Positions 17,027 through 26,261 of a DNA stretch of 64,000 nucleotides are shown here, in pieces (within the stretch, counting starts at the first letter, position 1; the number at the start of each line of letters is the position of its first letter). This DNA is from Planctomycetota bacterium (GTDB taxonomy: Bacteria; Planctomycetota; SZUA-567; H5-PLA8). The translations under genes were made by a program, and so were the position numbers. Below the pieces are notes generated by a model that ran no database searches, was not told the origin of the DNA, and worked only from the letters and a program-made list of their open reading frames with translations. Location: NCBI GenBank assembly GCA_026184295.1, contig JAHCJK010000005.1, positions 19,983-83,982 on the forward strand, read 5' to 3'.

Positions 17027-17795
17027 CCGGACCTCGGCGCGCGCCTTCACGCTCGTCGAGATGCTGGTCGTGCTGACGATCATCCTGCTCCTGGCGGGCG
17101 TGGCCGCGCCGGTCTTCTCCGCGTTCGCGAAGTCCTCGACGCTCGACCAGGCGACGAAGGTGGTCTTCTCCGCGCTGCGCCAGGCGCGCGTCACCGCGAT
17201 CAACGACCGCCGCGTCACCGCCGTCATGTACGGCGACGACCTGGCCGGCATCGAGCCCAAGCCGCTGGCCGGCGTGCTGCCTTCCCGCAACCAGATCGAG
17301 GTCTGGACGGTGCTCGACGCGGGGCACTTCTCCTACCCGTACATGCCGGATCTGCCGAGCGCGCAGCATTGGACCAGCCCCTGGTATCCGTACCGCTTCA
17401 AGGACGTGCCGGTGACGCCCGAGCCGATGACGATTCCGGAGGGCGCGCGCGTGATCGCGGGGCTGTACGACAAGAACACGGCGAACTTCCATTTCGGCGG
17501 CGGCGGCTGGACCTGCTACAAAAAGGATTCCATCGGCGAGATTCTGCGCCACCAGACCGTCTTCGATCCCACCGGCTGCAAGCCGCTTCACGGCGGCTAC
17601 GGCGGCTTCGACCACGTGCTCGTCTTCGTGCCGTCCACGGGCGCGCTCGCGGTCATCCAGACCTCGGCGAGCTGGTACAACGGCTATTTCCGGCCCCGCG
17701 TCGTCTCGCAGCGGCTCGACCGCGTCGGCGGTCTGGCGCTCACGCGCCCGCAGGACCTGGCCGCGCGCATCGACGGCCATCCGGGCACCAACTAG
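17004..17795 (+). CDS. Pseudopilin, GspH/FimT-like
   Basis: 263 residues, overlapping the previous gene by 23 bases and served by the GGAGGAGGGGG just upstream. Leader ends ...SARA followed by FTLVEMLVVLTIILLLAGVAAP, so the residue before the cleavage site is Ala rather than the usual Gly; Glu is at +5. The following helix (SSTLDQATKVVFSALRQARV) matches the GspH/FimT pattern. The C-terminal part is a larger than usual beta domain rich in Tyr/Gly. Likely a minor pseudopilin. Confidence 0.82.
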   Translation: MTCNRASSRTSARAFTLVEMLVVLTIILLLAGVAAPVFSAFAKSSTLDQATKVVFSALRQARVTAINDRRVTAVMYGDDLAGIEPKPLAGVLPSRNQIEVWTVLDAGHFSYPYMPDLPSAQHWTSPWYPYRFKDVPVTPEPMTIPEGARVIAGLYDKNTANFHFGGGGWTCYKKDSIGEILRHQTVFDPTGCKPLHGGYGGFDHVLVFVPSTGALAVIQTSASWYNGYFRPRVVSQRLDRVGGLALTRPQDLAARIDGHPGTN

Positions 17796-17809
17796 CCCAG
17801 GGAGCACGC

Positions 17810-18343
17810 ATGTCCGCATCCAACATCCGGAGGCCCGTCGGTTCGCGCGGCGTGACGCTGATCGAGATCATGGTCGCGATGTTCGTCTTCCTGATCGGCG
17901 TCGTGGGGGTGCTCGCCGCGCTGCCGACCGGCATCGACTCGGCCGCGCTGGTGATCTTCCAGGACGCCGCGATCCACCTCAGCGCCAGCAAGTTCGCGGA
18001 GTTCCGCCGCGACCGCATCGACCCCGCCGCCGACCTGCAGGACGGCAGCGCGTACATGGCTTCCTCGCAGGAACCCAAGAACGGCTCGGCGGGCGGCTAC
18101 CGGGATTTCGCGCACGCATCGGGGCAGGCGTACGAATACTTCTCCGACGTCGAACGCTACGAATGGCGCGTCGTCGAGAGCGAACTGACGAACGTCGGCG
18201 TGGGGACCGACGCGCTGGGCAAGCCCGCGCCCGTGGAAGGCGGCGGCGATGCGCTGCCGGTCACGCGCGTCGCGCTGGATCTGCATCTGAAAGGCACCAA
18301 ACGGAATTTCCGCTTCGTTCAGTACATGTTGAACCTCAAGTGA
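17810..18343 (+). CDS. Pseudopilin, PilV/GspI-like
   Basis: 177 residues with GGGAG before the ATG, 14 bases after the previous stop. Leader to SRG, then VTLIEIMVAMFVFLIGVVGV; Glu +5 is present. PilV/GspI-type minor pilins share the I-E-x-M-V-A-x-x-V-F-x-I-G-V core. The mature part is small, with a C-terminal beta strand ending in MLNLK. Confidence 0.82.
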   Translation: MSASNIRRPVGSRGVTLIEIMVAMFVFLIGVVGVLAALPTGIDSAALVIFQDAAIHLSASKFAEFRRDRIDPAADLQDGSAYMASSQEPKNGSAGGYRDFAHASGQAYEYFSDVERYEWRVVESELTNVGVGTDALGKPAPVEGGGDALPVTRVALDLHLKGTKRNFRFVQYMLNLK

Positions 18344-18381
18344 TCCGCCGGCCGGATCGCGGTTTGAACGGGACTCGCAAT

Positions 18382-19344
18382 ATGCGCATGCATCGTGTGC
18401 CCTGGGCGCGACCCGGGGCGGGTTTTACGCTGCTGGAGATGATGGTCACCGTCGCCATCTGCCTGATGATGATGGCGATGGTCGTGCCCGTCTTCCAGGT
18501 CGTGACCCGGTCCACCTCGCGCATCGAACGCAAGCTGGCCGTCCATGAAGCCGCGCGCATGGTGCTCGATTTCTACGACGCCGAGATTCAGTCGGCCGTC
18601 TACGACAGCCGCGGCAACCACTTCGGCATCAAGAGCGTCGCGTACGACGACGGCGACTCCTTCACTCCCGCGGGCGCGGCGACGCGCTACGGCCATTCGC
18701 AGCGCCACGGCAGCGAACTGAGCTACCTGCGCATGCCCTCGTTCTCGGCCAACACCGCCTACGCCAGCCACGACCTCGGCATGGCGCTCTTCAATTACTC
18801 CTGGGACGAGGACGTCAACCTGGTGGCGCTCGGCCACGTGCTGGCCTCCTCCGACTACGCTTACGAGCGCGCCGGCGCGCTCGCCGACGTCTCCCAGGGC
18901 CGCACGACCGGGTACCTTTCGCGCGCCCATTACCGCGCCACGAGCGCCGGGCGCGACATGCCCGCCAAGGCGCTTGGGCCGGGCTTCGAATGGGGCGCCG
19001 GCGGGCTGTGCGACGACGAAGCCGGCCACGGCCGGGGCCTCTCGGCGCTCGACGTCGTCGATTTCGAGGTCGCCTACTGGGACGACGCGGCGCGCGCGTT
19101 CAAGAACCTGCCGGACTTCACCGCCGTCTACTTCGCCCCGCCGCCCAAGGCCATCCGCATCACCGTCACCGTCGCGGACGCCAACAAGCGCGAGACGCTG
19201 ACCTTCTCCCGCATCACCCGCGTCCCCGGCGGCACCGCGAGCGGCGCGCTGCCCTCCGGGGCGCCCGACGCCTCGAACACCGACCCGTCGCCCTACAACC
19301 GGCTGAAGGACCTGAAGGCCCTGTACCCGTGGCGCGGCTATTGA
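18382..19344 (+). CDS. Pseudopilin, PilW/GspJ-like
   Basis: 320 residues from ATG 18382; the ribosome-binding site is weak and other in-frame starts exist upstream, so the start is uncertain. Prepilin segment PGAGFTLLEMMVTVAICLMM with Gly before Phe and Glu at +5, then the long helix and beta domain of GspJ/PilW minor pilins. A DVVDFEVAYWDD strand near the C-terminus is typical of GspJ, which normally joins GspI and GspK at the pseudopilus tip; the flanking genes fit that trio. Confidence 0.8.
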   Translation: MRMHRVPWARPGAGFTLLEMMVTVAICLMMMAMVVPVFQVVTRSTSRIERKLAVHEAARMVLDFYDAEIQSAVYDSRGNHFGIKSVAYDDGDSFTPAGAATRYGHSQRHGSELSYLRMPSFSANTAYASHDLGMALFNYSWDEDVNLVALGHVLASSDYAYERAGALADVSQGRTTGYLSRAHYRATSAGRDMPAKALGPGFEWGAGGLCDDEAGHGRGLSALDVVDFEVAYWDDAARAFKNLPDFTAVYFAPPPKAIRITVTVADANKRETLTFSRITRVPGGTASGALPSGAPDASNTDPSPYNRLKDLKALYPWRGY

Positions 19345-19360
19345 CGCGGAGGATTCCGGC

Positions 19361-21892
19361 ATGACCAAGGCGAACCTGTCCGGCGCGCGGCGGCGCGGCT
19401 TCATCCTGCTGGTGATGGTCGGGCTGATGGCCGTGATCCTGATCCTCTGCACCGGCTTCCTCTCGTTCACGCGCAGCGAGATGACCTACGTCAGCGGGTT
19501 GCGCAACCAGACCGAATGCAACAACGCGCTCGCGAGCGCCCTCGATTTCGTCAGCGGCGCGATCGTGAAGGACACCTTCAACGGCAACCAGTTCGACGAC
19601 GGCAAGGCCGTCGCCATCGCGCGCGACCCAGGCAGCGCCTTCCACCGCTGGTGGTACAAGCCCAGCATCGAGATGAAGCAGGGTTCGCTCGGCAGCATCG
19701 AGGACGAGGCCGGCTGGTTCTACCTGCCCGCGAACTTCACCACCGACGGCACGACGCGGGTGCGCGTGCGCGTGCAGGTCTCCGACACCAACGGCAGCAT
19801 CAACGTCAACGACGCCATCGACGACGGCATTCCCACCCAGGCGCAACTCGCCTGCATGCTCTGCGAAGCCTGCGACTACTCCTTCGCCGAGCGCGAACGC
19901 GCCGCGAAACTGACGATCTATTCCGCGAGCGCGCCGTTCAACGGCGGCTCGATCCTGCATTACAGCAAGTACGCGGGGTACAACTGCCCCGGCAACGGGC
20001 ACGCGGGCTTCAACCCCGCCGCGCCGGCGGCCAAGTGCCCGTACCATGCGTACCCGCTCGAACCGCGCCGCTACCTCGACGGCTGGCGCGCGGCCTCGCG
20101 CACGATCTCGAACATCGACCACTCCTACAAGAATTATTACAAGTGGCGCACCACCAACGAGCCGTACTTCACCGACATCGCGATTCCGGGCGGCTCCAAG
20201 AGCGTCACGCTCGAGACGATCTTTTCGGCGAGCCAGTCGGAGCACGGCATCTCGGGCGACTTCGCCGGCGGGGACATCGGCTACTACCTTTTTCAGGAGG
20301 GGCGCTACGCGGTCTACAACGCCTGCTACGTCGATCCCGACACCGGTCGCAGCCCGGTGAACGTGAACACCGGCGTCCCGCCGGGCACCTACACGCCGGG
20401 CACGACCTGGAACAACGTCGGCCTCGAGAACTACTACACGTTCGTGCACTTCGACCGCGTGATGAAAGGCGTCTTCAACGTCGCTTCGCTGAAGCACCTG
20501 ATCCGCATCGGGACCTTTCCGTTTCTGCGCGGGGGCGTGACGCACCGCATCCAGGCGAAGTGGCTGTACGAGCAGCCGCTTTCCAACGTCGAACCCGCCG
20601 CCGCGCCGCTGGACACCTGGACGCCCGACGAGATCGAAGCCGCGCGCAAGAAGGCCGAGGAGTACCGCTGCAAGGTTGCGTACCAGTATCAGGAGACGCT
20701 CGTCCGCTACTTCGCGGGGATGTACGACAACTACGCGACGTGGTACTCGGGCAATTACCCGTACACCGCGCCGGGCTACACGAGCAAATGGCACAACTAC
20801 CAGCAGCGCTACGGCGCCACGCTGGGCGCCGCGAACACCGGGACCGGCCAGGTGAAGTATTTCTGCCCGGGCCTGCGCCTCGACAAGCCGCGCTTTCCCT
20901 TCGGGCTCGACGAGTTCCGCGCCAACATCAAGGCCGACCTGACCGCGATGACCGTGCACAGCCGCAACGCGGCCTTTAACGACGGGACGCCGGCGGCGAC
21001 GGAATCCGAATCGGGCTACGTGAGCATCGACGACAGCGAGGTCTTCGAGATCGCGCCCGGCAAGCTCGACCGGCGCGTCGCCACCGCGATTTACGACAAC
21101 GCCGTGCCCGGTTCGGCGACGCTGTGGAACGCGGTCGAAGCCGGCAAGTACCCGCTCACGCCCGAGGAACGCTACCCGATCCGCCAGTTGTACGAGATGC
21201 GCCTGGGCCGCGACGAGAACACCGCGGTCTGGCACGAGTTTCCGCAACGCGAAGGCGAAGGCACGATCCCCGTCGGCGTCTACACGCCGGCCTCCGACGG
21301 CTTCCCGAAAAAAGTGACGAAGGAGATGGGCCGAATCATCGCGCTCTCGGGCGCGCCCGGCGCCGGAACCGCGGGCCAGGAACTGGGGCCCTGGGAAATC
21401 CGCAACCACGTGCCCGAACGCCAGCTCCTCTTCACCGCCGACTGCTTTTCGACCGAACTGACGACGACGACCACGACCTACGCGATGGTCGTCGCCGCGC
21501 AGCTCGTCGATCCATCCAAGAGCCTCGCGCAGCCCGACATTCTCTTTTCGCGCCACGTCGCGTACGTGGTGGAGCTGGCGCCCGACGTGAAGAACGAGAC
21601 CGGCGGCGCGACCGACTGGAGTTCCACGGGCCTCGGGTACTACAAGACTGCGCGCCCGCGCGCGCGCGTTACCGACGCGAACTACACCGACGACAATCTC
21701 GCCACGCCGCCGCTCGTGCGCACCGACCGCAACGGCAACGCGATCCGCGGCACCGACACCAGCGCGGCGCTGGAATGGTTCGATTACCGCGGCGTGCCGA
21801 AGGGCCAGGAAGACGCGTTCTACGACACGGCGTGGCAGACGCGGCGGCGCTTCCAGATCCGGCGCGTCGTCGATTTCAGCTTCAACGAATAG
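19361..21892 (+). CDS. Large GspK/PilX-like tip pseudopilin
   Basis: 843 residues; ATG 19361 after CGGAGGA. The N-terminus RRRGFILLVMVGLMAVILILCTGF resembles a prepilin segment but lacks Glu at +5, as in GspK. Next comes a helix (SEMTYVSGLRNQTECNNALA) like the GspK/PilX spine. DTNGSINVND and VDPDTGRSPVNVNTG repeat the GspK theme in which helix-hairpin-type segments precede a strand with NVN. At 843 residues it is more than twice a normal GspK, with long Tyr/Trp/Gly-rich insertions. Likely caps the pseudopilus and carries a specialised outer domain. Confidence 0.7.
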   Translation: MTKANLSGARRRGFILLVMVGLMAVILILCTGFLSFTRSEMTYVSGLRNQTECNNALASALDFVSGAIVKDTFNGNQFDDGKAVAIARDPGSAFHRWWYKPSIEMKQGSLGSIEDEAGWFYLPANFTTDGTTRVRVRVQVSDTNGSINVNDAIDDGIPTQAQLACMLCEACDYSFAERERAAKLTIYSASAPFNGGSILHYSKYAGYNCPGNGHAGFNPAAPAAKCPYHAYPLEPRRYLDGWRAASRTISNIDHSYKNYYKWRTTNEPYFTDIAIPGGSKSVTLETIFSASQSEHGISGDFAGGDIGYYLFQEGRYAVYNACYVDPDTGRSPVNVNTGVPPGTYTPGTTWNNVGLENYYTFVHFDRVMKGVFNVASLKHLIRIGTFPFLRGGVTHRIQAKWLYEQPLSNVEPAAAPLDTWTPDEIEAARKKAEEYRCKVAYQYQETLVRYFAGMYDNYATWYSGNYPYTAPGYTSKWHNYQQRYGATLGAANTGTGQVKYFCPGLRLDKPRFPFGLDEFRANIKADLTAMTVHSRNAAFNDGTPAATESESGYVSIDDSEVFEIAPGKLDRRVATAIYDNAVPGSATLWNAVEAGKYPLTPEERYPIRQLYEMRLGRDENTAVWHEFPQREGEGTIPVGVYTPASDGFPKKVTKEMGRIIALSGAPGAGTAGQELGPWEIRNHVPERQLLFTADCFSTELTTTTTTYAMVVAAQLVDPSKSLAQPDILFSRHVAYVVELAPDVKNETGGATDWSSTGLGYYKTARPRARVTDANYTDDNLATPPLVRTDRNGNAIRGTDTSAALEWFDYRGVPKGQEDAFYDTAWQTRRRFQIRRVVDFSFNE

Positions 21893-21959
21893 CGCGGCGG
21901 AGGCGATCTCCGCGCGATTCCGCGGCCGCAGGGCCGCCGGTTATTCAGGATAACGAACG

Positions 21960-23351
21960 GTGGCAGGAATAATGACCGAAGACATGCGCATAAGCAGGAA
22001 GGGGCCGGCGGAGGGCCGCGCCCCTTCGGAGAATTCCGGTTCCATGCACGTGCTGGCCTGCGAAAAATGCGCGCGCCCCGTCCCCATGGCGCACCTGGCG
22101 GAAGGCCGCGCGCTTCAGACGAGCGCGAACAAAGTCATCTGCGCGGTCTGCTGCAAGCACGCGCACCCGCCGCGCCGCCGCATCTCCGGCGCGATCACGC
22201 TTCCGAAAAGTCAGTCGTCGAACCGCATCCAGCGCGTGCCGTCGCAGACGCCGCCGCCGCGCCCCAAGATCACCGCCGAGACCGCGATCCTGCCGCGCGC
22301 GAAGCCCGCGACCGAACGCAAAGCGGCCACGGCGCGCACGGCGACGTCCCTGCGCATCGAACGCCACTGGGTCTGCCACGTCTGCGGCGTGCCCGTCGAT
22401 CCCAAGGAAGTCGCCGCCGGAGGCGCGGAACTCCGCGACGGCAGGCTCTGGTGCCGCGCGTGCTTCAAGAAGCAGGACGCGCCCGCGCCGAAGCGCCGCT
22501 GGATCGTGCCCGCCGCGGCCGCGGGCCTGGCCGCCGTCGGCGTATCGCTCGCGGTGCCCGGCGCGGCGCTGATCGTCCTGGCGCTCGGCTGCGCCGCGGC
22601 CGCGCTCTTCGTGCTCCTGAGCGGCGAGATGCCGTGGGCCTTCCGCGCCGGCGTGACCACGGTCGCGCTCTTTGCCGCGGGCGCCTGCGTCGCGCTGCTG
22701 GCGATGCTGCAGGATCATTCGAGCGCGGCGAAGACGACCGGCGACCTGTCCGGATTCGGCGCGCGTATCGAGGCCGCGCTGGCGCAGAACAAGGTCCGCG
22801 ACGCGCTTGCCGAATTGCAGAAGCTCAAGGCCGCCGCGGCGCGCCGGCCCGGCGAGTTCGCCACGCCCGCCGCGGAAGAACGCCTTGCGTCCGCCCGCAA
22901 GGCGATCAACGCCTGGCTGGCGGACAAGTATCCGGATTCGAACGAGATCGGCCGGCAACTGGTGCTCGCCTTCGCCGAGGCCTTTCCCGGCGAAGACGAC
23001 GAACGCTTCGAGCGCATCGTCGTCGAGGGCGACTCCCTGCGCGCCGCGCTGCGGGTGGCCGGCGACGCCGAGCGCGTCCATCCCGGACAGGGGCCGGAAG
23101 AGGATCGCCGCTATACGCAAAGCAGTCTCGACGCGTGGCTGGTCGCGACGTACGTCTTCGACCGCATCGGCGCGATCGACCGCCTGCATCTCGACCTCAA
23201 GATCGCCGGCGGGACGGCGCGGGAGCTCGACCTTACGCGCGCGCAGTATCAGGCGCTGCGGCGGCAGCCGTTGCCGCAGGCCATGCTCAGCCGGAAGGAC
23301 TGGGCCAGGCGCCTCGAACCGGGCGCCGTGGCCGGCGCCGAAAGCCGCTGA
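21960..23351 (+). CDS. Double zinc-ribbon membrane protein of unknown function
   Basis: 463 residues from GTG 21960, preferred because CAGGA lies 9 bases before it; ATG 21972 has the same motif too close. Two zinc ribbons: CEKC-23-CAVC (about residues 34-63) and CHVC-22-CRAC (about 139-168), separated by a basic Pro/Ser/Thr linker. Two or three hydrophobic segments follow at about 180-255 (IVPAAAAGLAAVGVSLAVPG and later stretches). The C-terminal 200 residues are helical and unrecognised. It follows the pseudopilin run on the same strand with a 67-bp gap and shares its ribbon with the sigma-54 activator divergent from that run, so it may serve the same system. Confidence 0.65.
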   Translation: MAGIMTEDMRISRKGPAEGRAPSENSGSMHVLACEKCARPVPMAHLAEGRALQTSANKVICAVCCKHAHPPRRRISGAITLPKSQSSNRIQRVPSQTPPPRPKITAETAILPRAKPATERKAATARTATSLRIERHWVCHVCGVPVDPKEVAAGGAELRDGRLWCRACFKKQDAPAPKRRWIVPAAAAGLAAVGVSLAVPGAALIVLALGCAAAALFVLLSGEMPWAFRAGVTTVALFAAGACVALLAMLQDHSSAAKTTGDLSGFGARIEAALAQNKVRDALAELQKLKAAAARRPGEFATPAAEERLASARKAINAWLADKYPDSNEIGRQLVLAFAEAFPGEDDERFERIVVEGDSLRAALRVAGDAERVHPGQGPEEDRRYTQSSLDAWLVATYVFDRIGAIDRLHLDLKIAGGTARELDLTRAQYQALRRQPLPQAMLSRKDWARRLEPGAVAGAESR

Positions 23352-23377
23352 TTCGATTCACATCCGGGAGGAGCCGC

Positions 23378-23818
23378 ATGGAAACGTTCGAAGTCCGCTA
23401 CCCCGTCGCCGCCGACGAGCACCTCGTCTTCGACGGGAAGTCCTGGTTCATCCTCTGGCAGGGCACGCGCCTGAACCTGGAAGACCACGAGGCCGTCGCG
23501 ATGGCGCTCCCTTCCGTCGGGCGCTCGCACACCGTCGCCGACCTGCTCGTCCGCATCGCGCTCTCCAAGGCGCGGTTCGTGCGCGTGGCTTGCGCGGGCG
23601 CGCAGCTTCCGCCGCGATCGTACGAAGGCAGCACCTTCGCGAGACATCTGCGCCTGAAGGCGCTGGCCGCGGGCGTGCACGTGCTCGATCCCGTGCGCGC
23701 GCTGCTCGACCGTCTTCAGAGCGAAGGCGGGCTGGGCGCGGAGTACCAGGTCGAACAGCCCGGCGGCCCGGCGCTGAGCCTGGCCGATTGGATCGGCCGC
23801 GAATTCCTCCGGAACTGA
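23378..23818 (+). CDS. Small conserved-looking protein, function unknown
   Basis: 146 residues; ATG 23378 follows GGGAGGAG. Opens METFEVRYPVAADEHLVFDG and is soluble, with no signal peptide or membrane segment. I do not recognise a family. Good ribosome-binding site, tight spacing (26 bases) behind the double-ribbon gene and typical codon use for the window support a real gene, probably cotranscribed with 21960-23351. Confidence 0.6.
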   Translation: METFEVRYPVAADEHLVFDGKSWFILWQGTRLNLEDHEAVAMALPSVGRSHTVADLLVRIALSKARFVRVACAGAQLPPRSYEGSTFARHLRLKALAAGVHVLDPVRALLDRLQSEGGLGAEYQVEQPGGPALSLADWIGREFLRN

Positions 23819-23840
23819 GCCGCGAAGATTCTCCGTGCAC

Positions 23841-26261
23841 ATGACCCAGGGCGAACCCCCCATTCCCGAGAGCATCGGCCAGGCCCATTGGCAACTGGAC
23901 GGCGGCACGCCGGCCATCTCGGCCGCGCGCATCTTCCGGTTCCACCGCGAAATCGAGGCGCGCGCGCTGACCTTGAACGCCGGGATCCAAAGCGGCGGGC
24001 TGCGCCAGCGGCACGCGCCCGCGTGGGTGCGCGTGCACGCCTGGGACGATGCGCGCGCGCGCTGGAGCGTTGTCGCGGAACGGAAGACCGCCCGCGCGGC
24101 GCGCGCGTTCCGCATGGACCTCGGCGGCCGGCGCACGCGGACGCTCCTGGCCGAATGCCTGCGACAGCACCCGCCGGAGCCGAACTGCCGCGAGCAGTGG
24201 TCGAACCCGCGCAACGTCCCGTACTTCATCTTCGACAAGGCCGCGTGGGACGTGCGCGCGCGGACGCCCTTCGCGTGCGAAGTGCCCGTCGCGCCGGCAC
24301 TGCGCGTCGGTTCGTGCCGGCCCAGGGCCGCGCGCGGCCAGCGGGTCTTCGCCGAAAACGACGCGGTGCATTTCTCGTCGCCGAGGTTCTCCGCGAGCTT
24401 CAGCCTTCGGCGGCCGCTACTAATGCATCTGGGCTGGGACGCGGCCGCGGGCGGAAAATCGTCGCAGAACCTCCTCTTTCACCGCACTGCCTGGGCGGAA
24501 TGCTGCCATCTGCGGCTCGCCTCCGGCCCGCTCTGGAACAGCCTCGACTGGGAAGTCCCCGCGCGCCTGTGGGGCGGGCGCGTGGACGTGCTGGGCAATG
24601 TCGTTCGCTACCGCGGCCTGCACCCGAACGGGGAACTCGAACTCGACGCGACGTTCGAGGTGCGGCCCGACGGCATGGACCTGCGGCTGCGCCAGCGGAC
24701 GAAGTCGGCGCGCGCGACCGTTGACCTTGAAGCCTGGCGCTTCGTATGGAACGGGCGCGTCAGCGCCGTCGCGACGTGCGGCCTGCCGGTGGTCGCGCCC
24801 GGACGAACCGGCGCGGTGCGCCTGCCGGCCTACTGGACCGCGCCGGGTTTCGGGAATCTGGCGTGCACGCTCACGAAGGGCGGGCCCGCGCGTTTGCAGG
24901 TCGATACCTGGCGCGCGCACGAGATCGGCTGGGCGGGCGTGGTGCTCGGCCACGACGATCCGCTGCCCGCGACCTTTGTGCCGCCCGAGGGCGAATGTTC
25001 CGCGGAGCTTTCGATGCGCGTGCTTGCGATCGAACCAAACCGCGCGACCGGGGCGAAGCTGCATCCTGAACTGCTTCGAAACTGGGGCGCAGGCCTGATG
25101 TTCCGCCCGGAACTCGGCGGGTTTTCCAACAACGCGATCTCCTGCAACTGCCACCTCTCGCAGACGGGCGTCACGGACCTGGCCGCGGCGACGCGCCCGC
25201 CCGCGGCCGGGCCCGACCCGGTGGAACTTGCGCGGCACACGGTGACGCTGGCCCTGAAGGACGGGCGCGGCTACGGCGACAGCCGGGACATCTACCTCGA
25301 TTCCGATCCGTCGCTGCTGAACGCGGCGGGGCGCGTGGAACAGGTTCGCCCCGACGCCGCGTGGCTGCGCGAAGTCTGGCCGTTTGCGCGAGCCGCGATG
25401 GAACGCATCCTCGCCAAGATCGACCGGACGGGGCTGATGGCCGCGCCGAAGGCCAGCGGCAACTACGGCGCCGAACCGACGATCGCGAATGCCTTCGATA
25501 CGATCAACTTCGGGCACTACGACGCCTACAGCAACGCCGAAGCCTACCGCGCGCTGCGCAACGCCGCGGGCCTCGCCTCGGCCGCGAACGACGAAGAGGT
25601 GCTTCGGCGCGCGCAGGCCGCGGCCCGCGCGCTTGCCCGCGCCTATGCGCGCTGCTTCTACAATCCGCGCACCGGCTGGCTCGGTTCCTGGCGCAGCCGC
25701 GACGGCGAACTGCACGACTACGGCCTGCTCTGCTCCAACGCCGCGGCCTGCCTGTACGGGCTCGTGCCGCGCGCGCGCGCGAAGCGCATCCTCGGGGCGC
25801 TCGAACGCAAACGGCGCGCGCTGAAGCTCGACAATTTCCGCTGGGGGCTGCCGATGCTGCTGCTGCCCGTGCGGCGCGGCGACCACCAGCGCCCGCAGAT
25901 CGGCGCCGGGCTGCGCGAAGACGGGCGCGACGCCTTCGGCATCTTCTGCAACGGCTCGCTGACGCTGGGGCTCGCGCAGTACTACATCCGCGCGCTCAGC
26001 CTCTTTGGTTTCACGCGCGTCGCGGATCGCATCGCGAAGGAAGTGCTGGAAGGCCACGCGCTCGGCCGGCTGGTCGGCGGCGTGGGCAGCGGGCTGGAAT
26101 TCCACACGCCCGAAGGGATCGCGTGCGGCTACGAAGGCGCGTACGTGCTTCAGTTCCCCGCGTTGCTCGCCATCGCGCAGCACCTGGGGCTCGCCGAACT
26201 CCCGCAGCCCGAATTCTGGCTCGAACCCCGCGCGCGCGAGCCGCACGGGAGGCGCGCATGA
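23841..26261 (+). CDS. Six-hairpin (alpha/alpha toroid) glycosidase-like protein
   Basis: 806 residues from ATG 23841 (GTG 23835 in frame is an alternative; both have weak ribosome-binding sites). The N-terminal ~420 residues are beta-rich. From about 480 on the pattern of repeated helices with GHYDAYSNAEAYRALRNAAG, TGWLGSWRSRDGELHDYGLL and a C-terminal GIACGYEGAYVLQFPALLAI is that of (alpha/alpha)6 toroid glycosidases such as GH63/GH78/GH95-like enzymes. Catalytic residues cannot be named with certainty. No signal peptide. Its stop overlaps the DUF1028 start (ATGA), so the two are translationally coupled. Confidence 0.62.
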   Translation: MTQGEPPIPESIGQAHWQLDGGTPAISAARIFRFHREIEARALTLNAGIQSGGLRQRHAPAWVRVHAWDDARARWSVVAERKTARAARAFRMDLGGRRTRTLLAECLRQHPPEPNCREQWSNPRNVPYFIFDKAAWDVRARTPFACEVPVAPALRVGSCRPRAARGQRVFAENDAVHFSSPRFSASFSLRRPLLMHLGWDAAAGGKSSQNLLFHRTAWAECCHLRLASGPLWNSLDWEVPARLWGGRVDVLGNVVRYRGLHPNGELELDATFEVRPDGMDLRLRQRTKSARATVDLEAWRFVWNGRVSAVATCGLPVVAPGRTGAVRLPAYWTAPGFGNLACTLTKGGPARLQVDTWRAHEIGWAGVVLGHDDPLPATFVPPEGECSAELSMRVLAIEPNRATGAKLHPELLRNWGAGLMFRPELGGFSNNAISCNCHLSQTGVTDLAAATRPPAAGPDPVELARHTVTLALKDGRGYGDSRDIYLDSDPSLLNAAGRVEQVRPDAAWLREVWPFARAAMERILAKIDRTGLMAAPKASGNYGAEPTIANAFDTINFGHYDAYSNAEAYRALRNAAGLASAANDEEVLRRAQAAARALARAYARCFYNPRTGWLGSWRSRDGELHDYGLLCSNAAACLYGLVPRARAKRILGALERKRRALKLDNFRWGLPMLLLPVRRGDHQRPQIGAGLREDGRDAFGIFCNGSLTLGLAQYYIRALSLFGFTRVADRIAKEVLEGHALGRLVGGVGSGLEFHTPEGIACGYEGAYVLQFPALLAIAQHLGLAELPQPEFWLEPRAREPHGRRA

